The notes below the pieces were generated by a model. That model ran no database searches and was not told the DNA's origin. It saw only the letters and a list, made by a program, of their open reading frames with translations. DNA of 6,234 nucleotides, taken from contig JAJYKG010000133.1 of NCBI GenBank assembly GCA_021788795.1, positions 1-6,234 of the forward strand, read 5' to 3'. This document shows, in pieces, positions 1-5,833 of this stretch (position 1 is its first letter; each line of letters opens with the position of its first letter). The stretch is from Thermoplasmata archaeon. Lineage in GTDB: Archaea > Thermoplasmatota > Thermoplasmata > RBG-16-68-12. The position numbers and the translations under genes are program-made.

Positions 1-892
1 TGGGCCGGATCCCCCCGGACGAGGCGTCGACCAAGTCGACCCCGCGGCCCCGCAGGCGCTTCGCCAGCTCGACGGACTGGGCGGGATCCCAGCCGCCGTC
101 GACCCAGTCCGTCGCCGAGATGCGGGCGAACAGGGGGATGCTCTCGGGGATTGCGCCGCGCACCGCCTCCGCGACGCGCAGCGGGAGCCGCGTGCGGTTC
201 TCGAGGCTGCCTCCGTAGCCGTCCTGCCGGTGGTTGCTCAAGGGCGAGAGGAACTCGTGAAGCAGGTAGCCGTGCGCGGAGTGGATCTCGATCACTTGGA
301 AGCCCGCGGCGAGCGCGCGCCGCGCACCCGCCTCGAAGGCCCGGACGACCGTCTCGATGCCCGCCTCGTCCAGCGGCGCAGGCGCGGGTCCCCGGTCGTC
401 GAAGGCCAGGGGGCTCGGTCCGACCGGCTGCCAACCTCCCTCCGCCGGCGGGACGTAGGCGCCGCCCTCCCAGGGCGGCCGGCGGCTCGCCTTCCGTCCC
501 GCATGGGCGAGCTGGATGCCGGCGACGGCTCCCTGGGACCGGACGAAGCGGGCGATGCGGGCGAGCGGCTCCACGTGCCGCTCGTCCCAGATTCCCATGT
601 CCCGCGGCGTGATGCGGCCCTCCGGGGTGACGGCGGTCGCCTCGACCATGACCAGGCCCGCGCCGCCGGCGGCACGGCTGCCGAGGTGCACGAGGTGCCA
701 GTCGTTCGCCAGCCCGTCCTCGGAGCTGTACTGGCACATCGGGGACACGCCGATCCGGTTGCGGAACGTCACGCCCCGGATGGTCAGAGGGCTCAGCAGT
801 CCGGTTTCGCCGCGCCGCTCCTCGTGGGCGGGCGCGCCGACGATCGGGGAGGTCGGGGGCCGGGAAGGGGCCTCGGGGAATCTCGCCGCCAT
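1..892 (-). CDS. NADH:flavin oxidoreductase, Old Yellow Enzyme family (YqjM/XenA class), 3'-truncated by window edge
   Basis: This is an FMN-dependent ene-reductase of the OYE TIM-barrel family, which uses NAD(P)H to reduce activated C=C bonds; the physiological substrate cannot be told from sequence. About 297 residues are visible and the C-terminal part lies outside the window. Residues 50-56 read SPMCQYS, giving the Cys53 and Tyr55 typical of the YqjM class. Residues 127-134 (QLAHAGRK) are the conserved barrel strand. Residues 203-209 (IHSAHGY) supply the substrate-binding pair His204/His207 and Tyr209, followed by HEFLSPLSNHRQDGYGGS. A long loop at about 137-160 resembles XenA more than short YqjM (from memory). 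The ATG at 892 is the only in-frame start near the domain and gives a Pro/Arg-rich leader of about 32 residues before the usual family N-terminus. A GAGG lies 3 nt upstream, which is close for a ribosome site. The gap to the ACT gene is 53 nt with no clear promoter, so co-transcription is plausible. Confidence 0.93.
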   Translation of the reverse strand, partial: MAARFPEAPSRPPTSPIVGAPAHEERRGETGLLSPLTIRGVTFRNRIGVSPMCQYSSEDGLANDWHLVHLGSRAAGGAGLVMVEATAVTPEGRITPRDMGIWDERHVEPLARIARFVRSQGAVAGIQLAHAGRKASRRPPWEGGAYVPPAEGGWQPVGPSPLAFDDRGPAPAPLDEAGIETVVRAFEAGARRALAAGFQVIEIHSAHGYLLHEFLSPLSNHRQDGYGGSLENRTRLPLRVAEAVRGAIPESIPLFARISATDWVDGGWDPAQSVELAKRLRGRGVDLVDASSGGIRP

Positions 893-945
893 GCCCCTCG
901 GTGTGCGTTTCGCGTTGATGAAGTTTCGTCCCGCGGGCCCGGGGC

Positions 946-1323
946 TCACTTCAAGGCGGCCTTGGCCTTCTCCATGTTGTCCACGACGAGGGCGATCTCC
1001 GTCCGCCCGTTCCTCGAGCCGAGGATGTAGATCGAGTGCACGTCGATCCCGCCCCGCGCGAGGCGCCGGGAGACCTTCGCCAGCTCGCCCGGCCGGTCCA
1101 GGAGCTCGAGGTTCAGGATCTCGTTGAGCTCGTACTTCATGCCCGCGTTCGTGAGGGCCTTCTCCGTCGTGGCCACGTCCTGGGTCACGACCCGGAGGAA
1201 CGAAGCGTCGTGCTTCGATTCGCTCGCGATCGCGCGGATGTTCACCGCGGCTGCAGAAAGGGCTTCCGTAACGCGAGCCAGTTCTCCCGGACGGTCCGCT
1301 ACGAAAACTCGGAATTCCTTCAT
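946..1323 (-). CDS. Tandem ACT-domain protein (probable amino-acid-binding regulator)
   Basis: This 125-residue protein consists almost entirely of two ACT domains, at about residues 3-65 and 71-125. Each opens with the same signature, DRPGEL (residues 10-15 and 76-81), followed by a helix and a beta strand. ACT domains usually bind small ligands, often amino acids, at the interface between domains. There is no fused catalytic or DNA-binding domain, so it is a stand-alone sensor whose target is unknown. Free-standing tandem ACT proteins are common in archaea. The ATG at 1323 is preceded by a GGGGAG ribosome-site-like stretch about 5 nt upstream and by a TATA-like box about 45 nt upstream, so a short leader is expected. 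It lies downstream of aspS (63 nt gap) and upstream of the flavin oxidoreductase (53 nt gap). The ligand is inferred only from the family; the ACT fold assignment is strong. Confidence 0.92.
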   Translation of the reverse strand: MKEFRVFVADRPGELARVTEALSAAAVNIRAIASESKHDASFLRVVTQDVATTEKALTNAGMKYELNEILNLELLDRPGELAKVSRRLARGGIDVHSIYILGSRNGRTEIALVVDNMEKAKAALK

Positions 1324-1326
1324 CGG

Positions 1327-1334
1327 ATCTCCCC
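1327..1334 (-). promoter_or_regulatory. Ribosome-binding site of the ACT gene
   Basis: The minus strand reads GGGGAGAT, with GGAG ending 5 nt before the ATG at 1323. It is the best-placed Shine-Dalgarno-like sequence in the window and supports this start. By contrast, the aspS and MscS genes have a TATA-like box so close to the start that no leader is expected. Confidence 0.5.
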
Positions 1335-1364
1335 GCCACGTCGGGGGGGCAAGGCGCCCCGGAG

Positions 1365-1372
1365 TACTAAAC
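1365..1372 (-). promoter_or_regulatory. Candidate archaeal TATA box for the ACT gene
   Basis: The minus strand reads GTTTAGTA inside an otherwise GC-rich 63-nt gap. Its centre lies about 45 nt upstream of the ATG at 1323. With the usual archaeal distance of about 25 nt from TATA box to start site, transcription would begin near 1342 and give a leader of about 20 nt that includes the ribosome site. The match to the archaeal consensus is moderate. Confidence 0.4.
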
Positions 1373-1386
1373 CTTGCTTCGGCGTC

Positions 1387-2700
1387 TCACGGGACGAGCC
1401 TCGTGCGGTCGCGGGGGAAGAGGATCGCCTCGCGAACGTTCGGCAGGTCGAGGAGCTTCTGGACGAAACGGTCGATGCCGAACCCCCATCCGCCGTGGGG
1501 CGGCATGCCGTAGCGGAAGGCCTTGAGGTAGAACTCGAACCCGGCGGGGTCGATCCCCTTCGCCTTCAGGTTCGCCACGAGGACGTCGTACCGGTGTTCC
1601 CTCTGGCCGCCGGACGCCATCTCGTCCCCCTTGTATTCCAGGTCGAAGGAGAAGGATGCCTCCGGGTCGTCGGGCTTGGCCATGATGTAGAACGGCTTGA
1701 TGGCCGCGGGGTACTCCGTCAGGAAGTACAGGGCGTGGCCCTCCTGGCCCATCGCGGCCCCGAGGACCTTCTCGCCCTCCGTGTCGATGTCGTCCCTGTC
1801 CCGCACGTGCTTCCCGCGGTTCCTCAGGATCTCCAGGGCCTCGTCGTAGGGCAGGCGGCGGAGCGGGAGCTGCGGCACCGCCGGGTCCGCGTGCAGGATC
1901 TCGAGCTCCGGCTTGGCCTCGGAGCGCACGCGCTCGATCGCATGGGCGACGGCGTCCTCGAGGACTCGGAAGACGTCCTCCTGGCTCTCGATCCAGGCCA
2001 TCTCGCCGTCGAAGGAGGTGAACTCGGTCACGTGCCTCACGGTGTCCGAGGGCTCCGCGCGGAACGCGGGGGCGAACTCCATCACGCGGTCCAGCCCGGT
2101 GGACATGAGGATCTGTTTGTAGAGCTGCGGGCTCTGGCTCAGGTACGCCTTGCGGCCGAAGTACGCGGTCTCGAAGAGGGTCGCGCCGCCTTCCGCGCCC
2201 GCGCCGGCGAGCTTCGGGGTGTGGACCTCCAGGAACCCCTGCGAGGCCAGGCGCTCGCGGAGGGCCGCGAGGACGACGGAGCGCACGCGGAAGATCGCGC
2301 GCCGCTCAGGCTTGCGGAGGTCGAGGAAGCGGTTGTCGAAGCGCGTGTCCATCTCCGCGCCGACCTTGTCCGCCACGGGCAAGGGCAGCGGCGCGTCCGC
2401 CGCGCTCAGGACCGCGATGGACGCGGCCAGGAGTTCCCAGCCGTTCCGGACCTGGGCGTTCGGCTGGACGGTCCCATGGACCGCCACGACGCTCTCGCGG
2501 ACGAGCTTCGCCGCGGCCTCGAAGAGCGGCTCGTTCCCCTTCTTCTTCACCGTGGCCTGGAAGGTGCCGTCTCGCTGGCGGATGATCAGGAACGCGATCC
2601 CGCCCAGGTTTCGGACGTCCTCGACCCAGCCTCCGAGCGTCGCGGGCTTGCCGTGGTCGGAGGGGCCGACGTCGCGGAAGGAGCGGGAGAGGGACACCAC
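1387..2700 (-). CDS. aspS: Aspartyl-tRNA synthetase, archaeal type (AspRS; possibly Asp/Asn non-discriminating)
   Basis: This class IIb aminoacyl-tRNA synthetase charges tRNA(Asp) with aspartate in the cytosol. It has 437 residues, the compact archaeal/eukaryal size, without the insertion domain of bacterial AspRS. The N-terminal OB-fold anticodon-binding domain spans about residues 15-105 (GGWVEDVRNLGG at 23-34). The catalytic core follows: motif 1 around 154-163 (QGFLEVHTPK), SQSPQLYKQ at 188-196, motif 2 at 213-223 with FRAE and Arg222-His223, SGGQREHR at 363-370, and motif 3 at 404-434 (GWGFGIDR, then LFPRDR). GTG at 2700 is chosen because a TATA-like box lies about 28 nt upstream and because the N-terminus then aligns with archaeal homologues; a second GTG follows directly. 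The OB-fold positions that set Asp/Asn discrimination are atypical (Glu27, Arg85), so tRNA specificity is open. It is probably transcribed on its own, 42 nt after the MscS gene. Confidence 0.97.
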   Translation of the reverse strand: MVSLSRSFRDVGPSDHGKPATLGGWVEDVRNLGGIAFLIIRQRDGTFQATVKKKGNEPLFEAAAKLVRESVVAVHGTVQPNAQVRNGWELLAASIAVLSAADAPLPLPVADKVGAEMDTRFDNRFLDLRKPERRAIFRVRSVVLAALRERLASQGFLEVHTPKLAGAGAEGGATLFETAYFGRKAYLSQSPQLYKQILMSTGLDRVMEFAPAFRAEPSDTVRHVTEFTSFDGEMAWIESQEDVFRVLEDAVAHAIERVRSEAKPELEILHADPAVPQLPLRRLPYDEALEILRNRGKHVRDRDDIDTEGEKVLGAAMGQEGHALYFLTEYPAAIKPFYIMAKPDDPEASFSFDLEYKGDEMASGGQREHRYDVLVANLKAKGIDPAGFEFYLKAFRYGMPPHGGWGFGIDRFVQKLLDLPNVREAILFPRDRTRLVP

Positions 2701-2723
2701 AGGGCGGCGGAGACCCCATGCCG

Positions 2724-2732
2724 CTAATAAAG
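2724..2732 (-). promoter_or_regulatory. Candidate TATA box for aspS (leaderless transcript)
   Basis: The minus strand reads CTTTATTAG in a GC-rich 42-nt gap. Its centre is about 28 nt from the GTG at 2700, so the predicted transcription start falls at or within a few bases of the start codon. That geometry is typical of leaderless archaeal mRNAs. No Shine-Dalgarno-like sequence lies at useful spacing. Confidence 0.55.
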
Positions 2733-2742
2733 GATGCGGTGC

Positions 2743-3753
2743 TCAGCGCGCCGCCGAGACGACGGCGGGCGTCGCGGTCGGCGCCGCAGGCGCGGTGAGC
2801 CGGATGTCCGGGCGCTCCCCGACCTGGCCGAGGATCTCCTTGACGATGCGCGTCTTGTAGGCGGCGCGCTCGAACACGGGGCAGAAGTAGACCAGCGTGA
2901 GGTCCACGCCGGCGTCGCGCACGTTCCAGAGGACGGTCGGTTCCTCGGTCACATACTCGCGCAGGTCCTCGAACTCGTACTTGTTGCGGATGCGGGGCAT
3001 GCTCTCGCGCATCATGTGCCCGACCACGTGCTCCGCGGCGGCGAGGAGGATGGCCTCCGCTCCCTTCGTGTCCCCCTGGAAGGGCACGGTGATCGTGACC
3101 TGGTCCCAGACGAACGGCGTGTCCTTCGTCGCGTTGAACACGTTGCCGCGGATCACCTGGCTGTTCGGAATCGTGACGTACCGCCCGGTGTGGATGTCGC
3201 CCGCCAGGGAGCCGCCGAACTCGCGGACGGTGGTGTTCATCGGCGTGATGCCGATGACGTAGCCGCGCGTGTTGTTCACCTCGATGCGGTCGCCGAGCTT
3301 GTAGACGCGCATGGTCACGAGGACGATCCAGCCCACGAAGCAGAGCAGGGGCTCCCCCAGCACGTACACCAGCGCCGCGGACACGAGGCCGATGCTCAGG
3401 CCGAGGTTCTGCTGGGCCCCCGTCCCGGCGAGGATCGTGATGACGAACAGCAGGGCCGTCGCCCAGACCACGTAGGAGACGAGCTTGAAGTGCGCGAAGA
3501 TGTCCGCCTCGAACCGGACATGGCTACGGAGGGCCGCGCGGAAGACCGGCCGGAGGACCTCGAGGAGCGCCTTCGTCGCGAGGAGGATGAGGATGGCCAA
3601 GACCCAGGGCTGGTAGGCCCGCAGGTCCACCTGGGCCGGCGGGAGCCCGGGGATCGCGATCGCCCCGGTGAAGAAGAGGAGAGCGACGACGAACAGGACC
3701 GTGACGAGGACCCAGAGGAGCGCTCTCGCTTTCTTCCAGGTCTCCGGGTTCAC
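2743..3753 (-). CDS. MscS-family mechanosensitive ion channel
   Basis: This is a small-conductance mechanosensitive channel homologue that would open under membrane tension and release solutes on hypo-osmotic shock. It has 336 residues. Hydrophobic segments lie at about 11-30, 49-68 and 91-110, followed by the pore-lining helix at 117-150. That helix has the small-residue pattern GLSIG...ALVYVLGEPL and ends in the KLGDRIEV entry to the beta domain (residues 152-159). The beta domain contains VIGITPMNTTVREF (166-179) and TIPNSQVI (194-201), both hallmark MscS positions. A mixed alpha/beta C-terminal domain runs to about 318, followed by a short Ala/Pro-rich tail. Four membrane segments, rather than the three of E. 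coli MscS, fit archaeal members. The start is GTG at 3753, preceded by a TATA-like box at leaderless spacing. It follows the ClC gene by 72 nt, which suggests a shared osmotic or ionic theme but not necessarily one transcript. Confidence 0.93.
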   Translation of the reverse strand: MNPETWKKARALLWVLVTVLFVVALLFFTGAIAIPGLPPAQVDLRAYQPWVLAILILLATKALLEVLRPVFRAALRSHVRFEADIFAHFKLVSYVVWATALLFVITILAGTGAQQNLGLSIGLVSAALVYVLGEPLLCFVGWIVLVTMRVYKLGDRIEVNNTRGYVIGITPMNTTVREFGGSLAGDIHTGRYVTIPNSQVIRGNVFNATKDTPFVWDQVTITVPFQGDTKGAEAILLAAAEHVVGHMMRESMPRIRNKYEFEDLREYVTEEPTVLWNVRDAGVDLTLVYFCPVFERAAYKTRIVKEILGQVGERPDIRLTAPAAPTATPAVVSAAR

Positions 3754-3771
3754 GGGGCCGCTCGACCCCGT
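3752..3771 (-). repeat. Inverted repeat over the MscS gene start (possible operator)
   Basis: The perfect 6-bp arms ACGGGG and CCCCGT are separated by 8 nt, 20 bp in total. The repeat sits between the TATA-like box and the GTG start and overlaps the first two bases of that codon. If the mRNA is leaderless, nearly all of it lies outside the RNA, so a protein-binding site over the transcription start is more likely than an RNA hairpin. A chance GC-rich repeat cannot be excluded. Confidence 0.3.
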
Positions 3772-3777
3772 TTCCCC

Positions 3778-3786
3778 TCTATAAGT
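3778..3786 (-). promoter_or_regulatory. Candidate TATA box for the MscS gene (leaderless transcript)
   Basis: The minus strand reads ACTTATAGA, preceded by a purine-rich GGGGACGGGGG stretch that could serve as a BRE element. Its centre lies about 29 nt from the GTG at 3753, so transcription should start at or very near the start codon. It is the clearest TATA-like box in the window. Confidence 0.55.
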
Positions 3787-3825
3787 CCCCCGTCCCCGTT
3801 ATCGGGCGTGAAAGGGCCGGCACGC

Positions 3826-5703
3826 TCACCCGGGCGGTGTCTTCGGGCCGTTCGCGCCGTCGCCGGCGGGCTTGCGGATGTGGAGCCGGCCCTCCCGGAT
3901 GCCTTCCTCAGAGAGCTTGCGCCTCCATGCGATGTGGATGTCCCCGCGGGACAGGTAGCCGACCAGCGTGCCGCCGTCGTCCACGACGGGGAGGTGGCCC
4001 ACGTGCTTCCACACCATGCGTTGCAGCGCGGTGTAGATCGTGTCGTCCGGGGTCACCGTGATCGGGTTCCGGGTGCCCACGTCCCGCACCGTCTTCCCCT
4101 CGAGCGCGTCCCGGTCCCGGAAGAGGTCCGTGCGCGTGACCACGGCGACCACCTTCCCGGCTGCGTCGACGACGGGGAAGCTGCGCATGTGGTACTCGGG
4201 TCGCTCGATGTCCGCCATCAGGTCGCGGAGCTCCCGGGCCGGCATCGTGGCGGGGACGGAGCGCGGCTTCGCCGCCATGACCTCGGAGACGAGGATCATG
4301 TCCAGGAGATTGGCCTCGTACTCCTGCCGGACCCGGATCCCCTTCCGAGTGAGCTTCCCGGTCATCATGGTCTCGTCGCCGATCAGGTACAGCGCCACCG
4401 CGTCCGCGACGACGCAGCCGACGGCCAGGGGCACGAGGGCGGAGACGTTCGCGGCGGTGTAGATGCCCGTGACCTCCGCGCCGAAGACAATGGACGCCAG
4501 CGTGGCGCGCGAGCCTGCGGCGAACACCGCGACCATGCCGATGACGGCGCATGCGCTCGCGGTGAGCCCGAGGCCTGGGAACGCCGCTTGGAAGAGGAGC
4601 CCGACGAAGCCGCCGAAGGCGCCCCCCATCATGAACACGGGGGCGAGCGTGCCGCCGCTGGACCCCGTGGAGAGGGCAACGGTCCAGGCGACGGCCTTGA
4701 GCACCAGGAGGGCCAGGAGACCGAGACCCATGCCCACGGCCAGATTGGCCACGTACTGGGTGTTCAGGTTGCTCTCGATGAGGGTGTAGCCCGTCCCGAG
4801 GATCGAGGGGTCGACGAAGCCGATGACCCCCACGATGGCCCCGCCGAGGGGCGGGATGAGAAAGTCGTTCACGGGGACCTTCTTGAACACGTCCTCGAGG
4901 CGGTAGAGGGACTTCGTGAGGGCGGACCCGACGACGCCGCAGAGCACGCCCAGGACGGCGACCAGGGGGAGTCCCCCGAGGCCGAAGTAGGGCCCGAAGC
5001 CCACCAGCGAGGGGCTCACCTCGAAGAGCGGCTTGGGCTCGATGAGGACGAAGTGCATGATGCCGCCGATGGCGCTCGCGATGGCCACGGGGATGAGGGA
5101 GCGGGCGCGGAACTCGAACAGGAGGAGCTCGATGACGAACAGGATTGCGGCGAAGGGCGTGCCCAGGATCGCGGCCATGCCCGCGCCGGCGCCGCTCGCG
5201 AGCAGGATCTTGCGCTCGGTCGTCGTCACGTCCATGAACTGCCCGAGGACGCTCCCGACGGCCCCGCCCGTCTGGATGATCGGTCCTTCCGCGCCGAAGG
5301 GGCCGCCCGTTCCGATCGTCACCCCGGCGGAGATGGGCTTGAGGATCCCGACCTTGGGCTGGATCCGGCTCCGGTTCGTCAGGATGGCCTCGATCGTCTC
5401 GGGTTCGCCGTGCCCCGAGATCTTCCTGCTCCCGTACTTCGCCATGATGGAGACGAGCAGCCCGCCGAAGGCGGGGATGAGGATGACGAGGAAGCGCCAG
5501 GGCGAGTCGATGATGGGGGCGGAATAGGGGTTGGCGAATGCGAACGAGAGCTGGCCGTAGTAGAGGGCATTGGTGATGAATCCAATCATGTGGTACAGGA
5601 GGAACGCGATGACCCCGCCCGCGAAACCGAGGAACACGGCCACGACGGACAGGAATGTGATTTCACGCAACTCCGCGAGTCGACCGTTGCCCGAATCCAA
5701 CAA
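3826..5703 (-). CDS. ClC-family chloride channel/transporter with C-terminal CBS pair
   Basis: This 625-residue membrane protein would conduct or exchange chloride (or a related anion) across the cytoplasmic membrane. The ClC core spans about residues 15-450. GHGEP at 97-101 corresponds to GSGIP. GAEGP at 137-141 carries the gating glutamate, Glu139. FVIELLLFEF (189-198) follows helix G, and GGTLAP at 350-355 corresponds to GxFxP. Two CBS domains follow, at about 471-530 and 538-598. Each has the nucleotide-contacting T/S-x-x-D motif (T523-D526 and S585-D588), so adenine-nucleotide control is likely. The usual internal proton glutamate is replaced by Leu193 and the pore tyrosine by about Met447. 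The start is TTG at 5703: no ATG or GTG occurs in frame between it and the upstream stop at 5746-5748, and the first membrane helix begins near residue 15. A TTG at 5700 is also possible. The upstream gap is AT-rich with inverted repeats. Confidence 0.95.
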   Translation of the reverse strand: MLDSGNGRLAELREITFLSVVAVFLGFAGGVIAFLLYHMIGFITNALYYGQLSFAFANPYSAPIIDSPWRFLVILIPAFGGLLVSIMAKYGSRKISGHGEPETIEAILTNRSRIQPKVGILKPISAGVTIGTGGPFGAEGPIIQTGGAVGSVLGQFMDVTTTERKILLASGAGAGMAAILGTPFAAILFVIELLLFEFRARSLIPVAIASAIGGIMHFVLIEPKPLFEVSPSLVGFGPYFGLGGLPLVAVLGVLCGVVGSALTKSLYRLEDVFKKVPVNDFLIPPLGGAIVGVIGFVDPSILGTGYTLIESNLNTQYVANLAVGMGLGLLALLVLKAVAWTVALSTGSSGGTLAPVFMMGGAFGGFVGLLFQAAFPGLGLTASACAVIGMVAVFAAGSRATLASIVFGAEVTGIYTAANVSALVPLAVGCVVADAVALYLIGDETMMTGKLTRKGIRVRQEYEANLLDMILVSEVMAAKPRSVPATMPARELRDLMADIERPEYHMRSFPVVDAAGKVVAVVTRTDLFRDRDALEGKTVRDVGTRNPITVTPDDTIYTALQRMVWKHVGHLPVVDDGGTLVGYLSRGDIHIAWRRKLSEEGIREGRLHIRKPAGDGANGPKTPPG

Positions 5704-5705
5704 CA

Positions 5706-5730
5706 GCCCACCCGGCCTTCGGGAGTGGGC
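5706..5730 (-). repeat. Hairpin just upstream of the ClC start codon
   Basis: An imperfect stem-loop lies 2 nt before the TTG at 5703. It has an outer 5-bp stem (5706-5710 with 5726-5730), a 2-nt bulge, an inner 4-bp stem (5711-5714 with 5720-5723) and a 5-nt loop. If transcription starts at or above about 5730, it would sit in the leader RNA and could limit access to the weak TTG start. No T-run follows on the minus strand, so it is not an obvious terminator. Confidence 0.35.
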
Positions 5731-5736
5731 AGTTGC

Positions 5737-5791
5737 CCGGCGTATTTACGGATTTTCTTTTAGGACGACCGTAAACTGTGAAAATACCCGG
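5737..5791. repeat. Nested inverted repeats in the AT-rich gap upstream of the ClC gene
   Basis: There are two overlapping inverted repeats. The inner one is a perfect 7-bp pair, TTTACGG at 5745-5751 and CCGTAAA at 5769-5775, 17 nt apart. The outer pairs CCGGCGTATTT (5737-5747) with AAATACCCGG (5782-5791), 10 bp with one bulged base. The arms share TTT at 5745-5747, so both cannot form fully in one strand. The region is notably AT-rich for this genome and covers the probable ClC promoter, so an operator is the simplest reading. Confidence 0.4.
5742..5763 (-). promoter_or_regulatory. Candidate promoter of the ClC gene
   Basis: Two TATA-like stretches lie on the minus strand here: GTAAATAC (5742-5749) and CTAAAAGA (5756-5763). 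They would place the start site near 5719 or 5732, giving a leader of about 16 to 29 nt before the TTG at 5703. The second would put most or all of the 5706-5730 hairpin in the RNA. I cannot tell which is used. Confidence 0.4.
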
Positions 5792-5833
5792 AACGCGCGG
5801 ATATCCCGAGTATGTTCATCCAGCGCGGGAGGG

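Noticed and set aside
230..1030. Plus-strand and alternative-frame open frames over the oxidoreductase region
   Set aside because: The minus-strand frame ending at the left edge encodes a clear OYE enzyme with all active-site residues; the others are shadows.
1346..1360. GGGGC-AAGGC-GCCCC hairpin between aspS and the ACT gene, considered as an aspS terminator
   Set aside because: The stem is only 5 bp, no T-run follows on the minus strand, and it lies downstream of the ACT TATA-like box, so it is likely chance GC-rich symmetry.
1036..2727. Open frame of 563 codons on the plus strand antisense to aspS and part of the ACT gene
   Set aside because: Its translation is biased Arg/Glu/Val/Leu-rich with no known motif, and the opposite strand carries a fully conserved AspRS. 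It is a codon-bias shadow.
2734..5763. Very long open frame (1009 codons) on the plus strand, antisense to the MscS and ClC genes
   Set aside because: It reads through antisense to two strongly recognised genes, has low-complexity Asp/Glu/Arg/His-rich translation with no recognisable domain, and is explained by the high GC content that removes stop codons from shadow frames.
5704..5800. Fluoride riboswitch upstream of the ClC gene
   Set aside because: I could not find the conserved fluoride-riboswitch core, and the ClC protein has the GHGEP/GAEGP pattern of ordinary CBS-containing ClCs rather than fluoride-specific ones.
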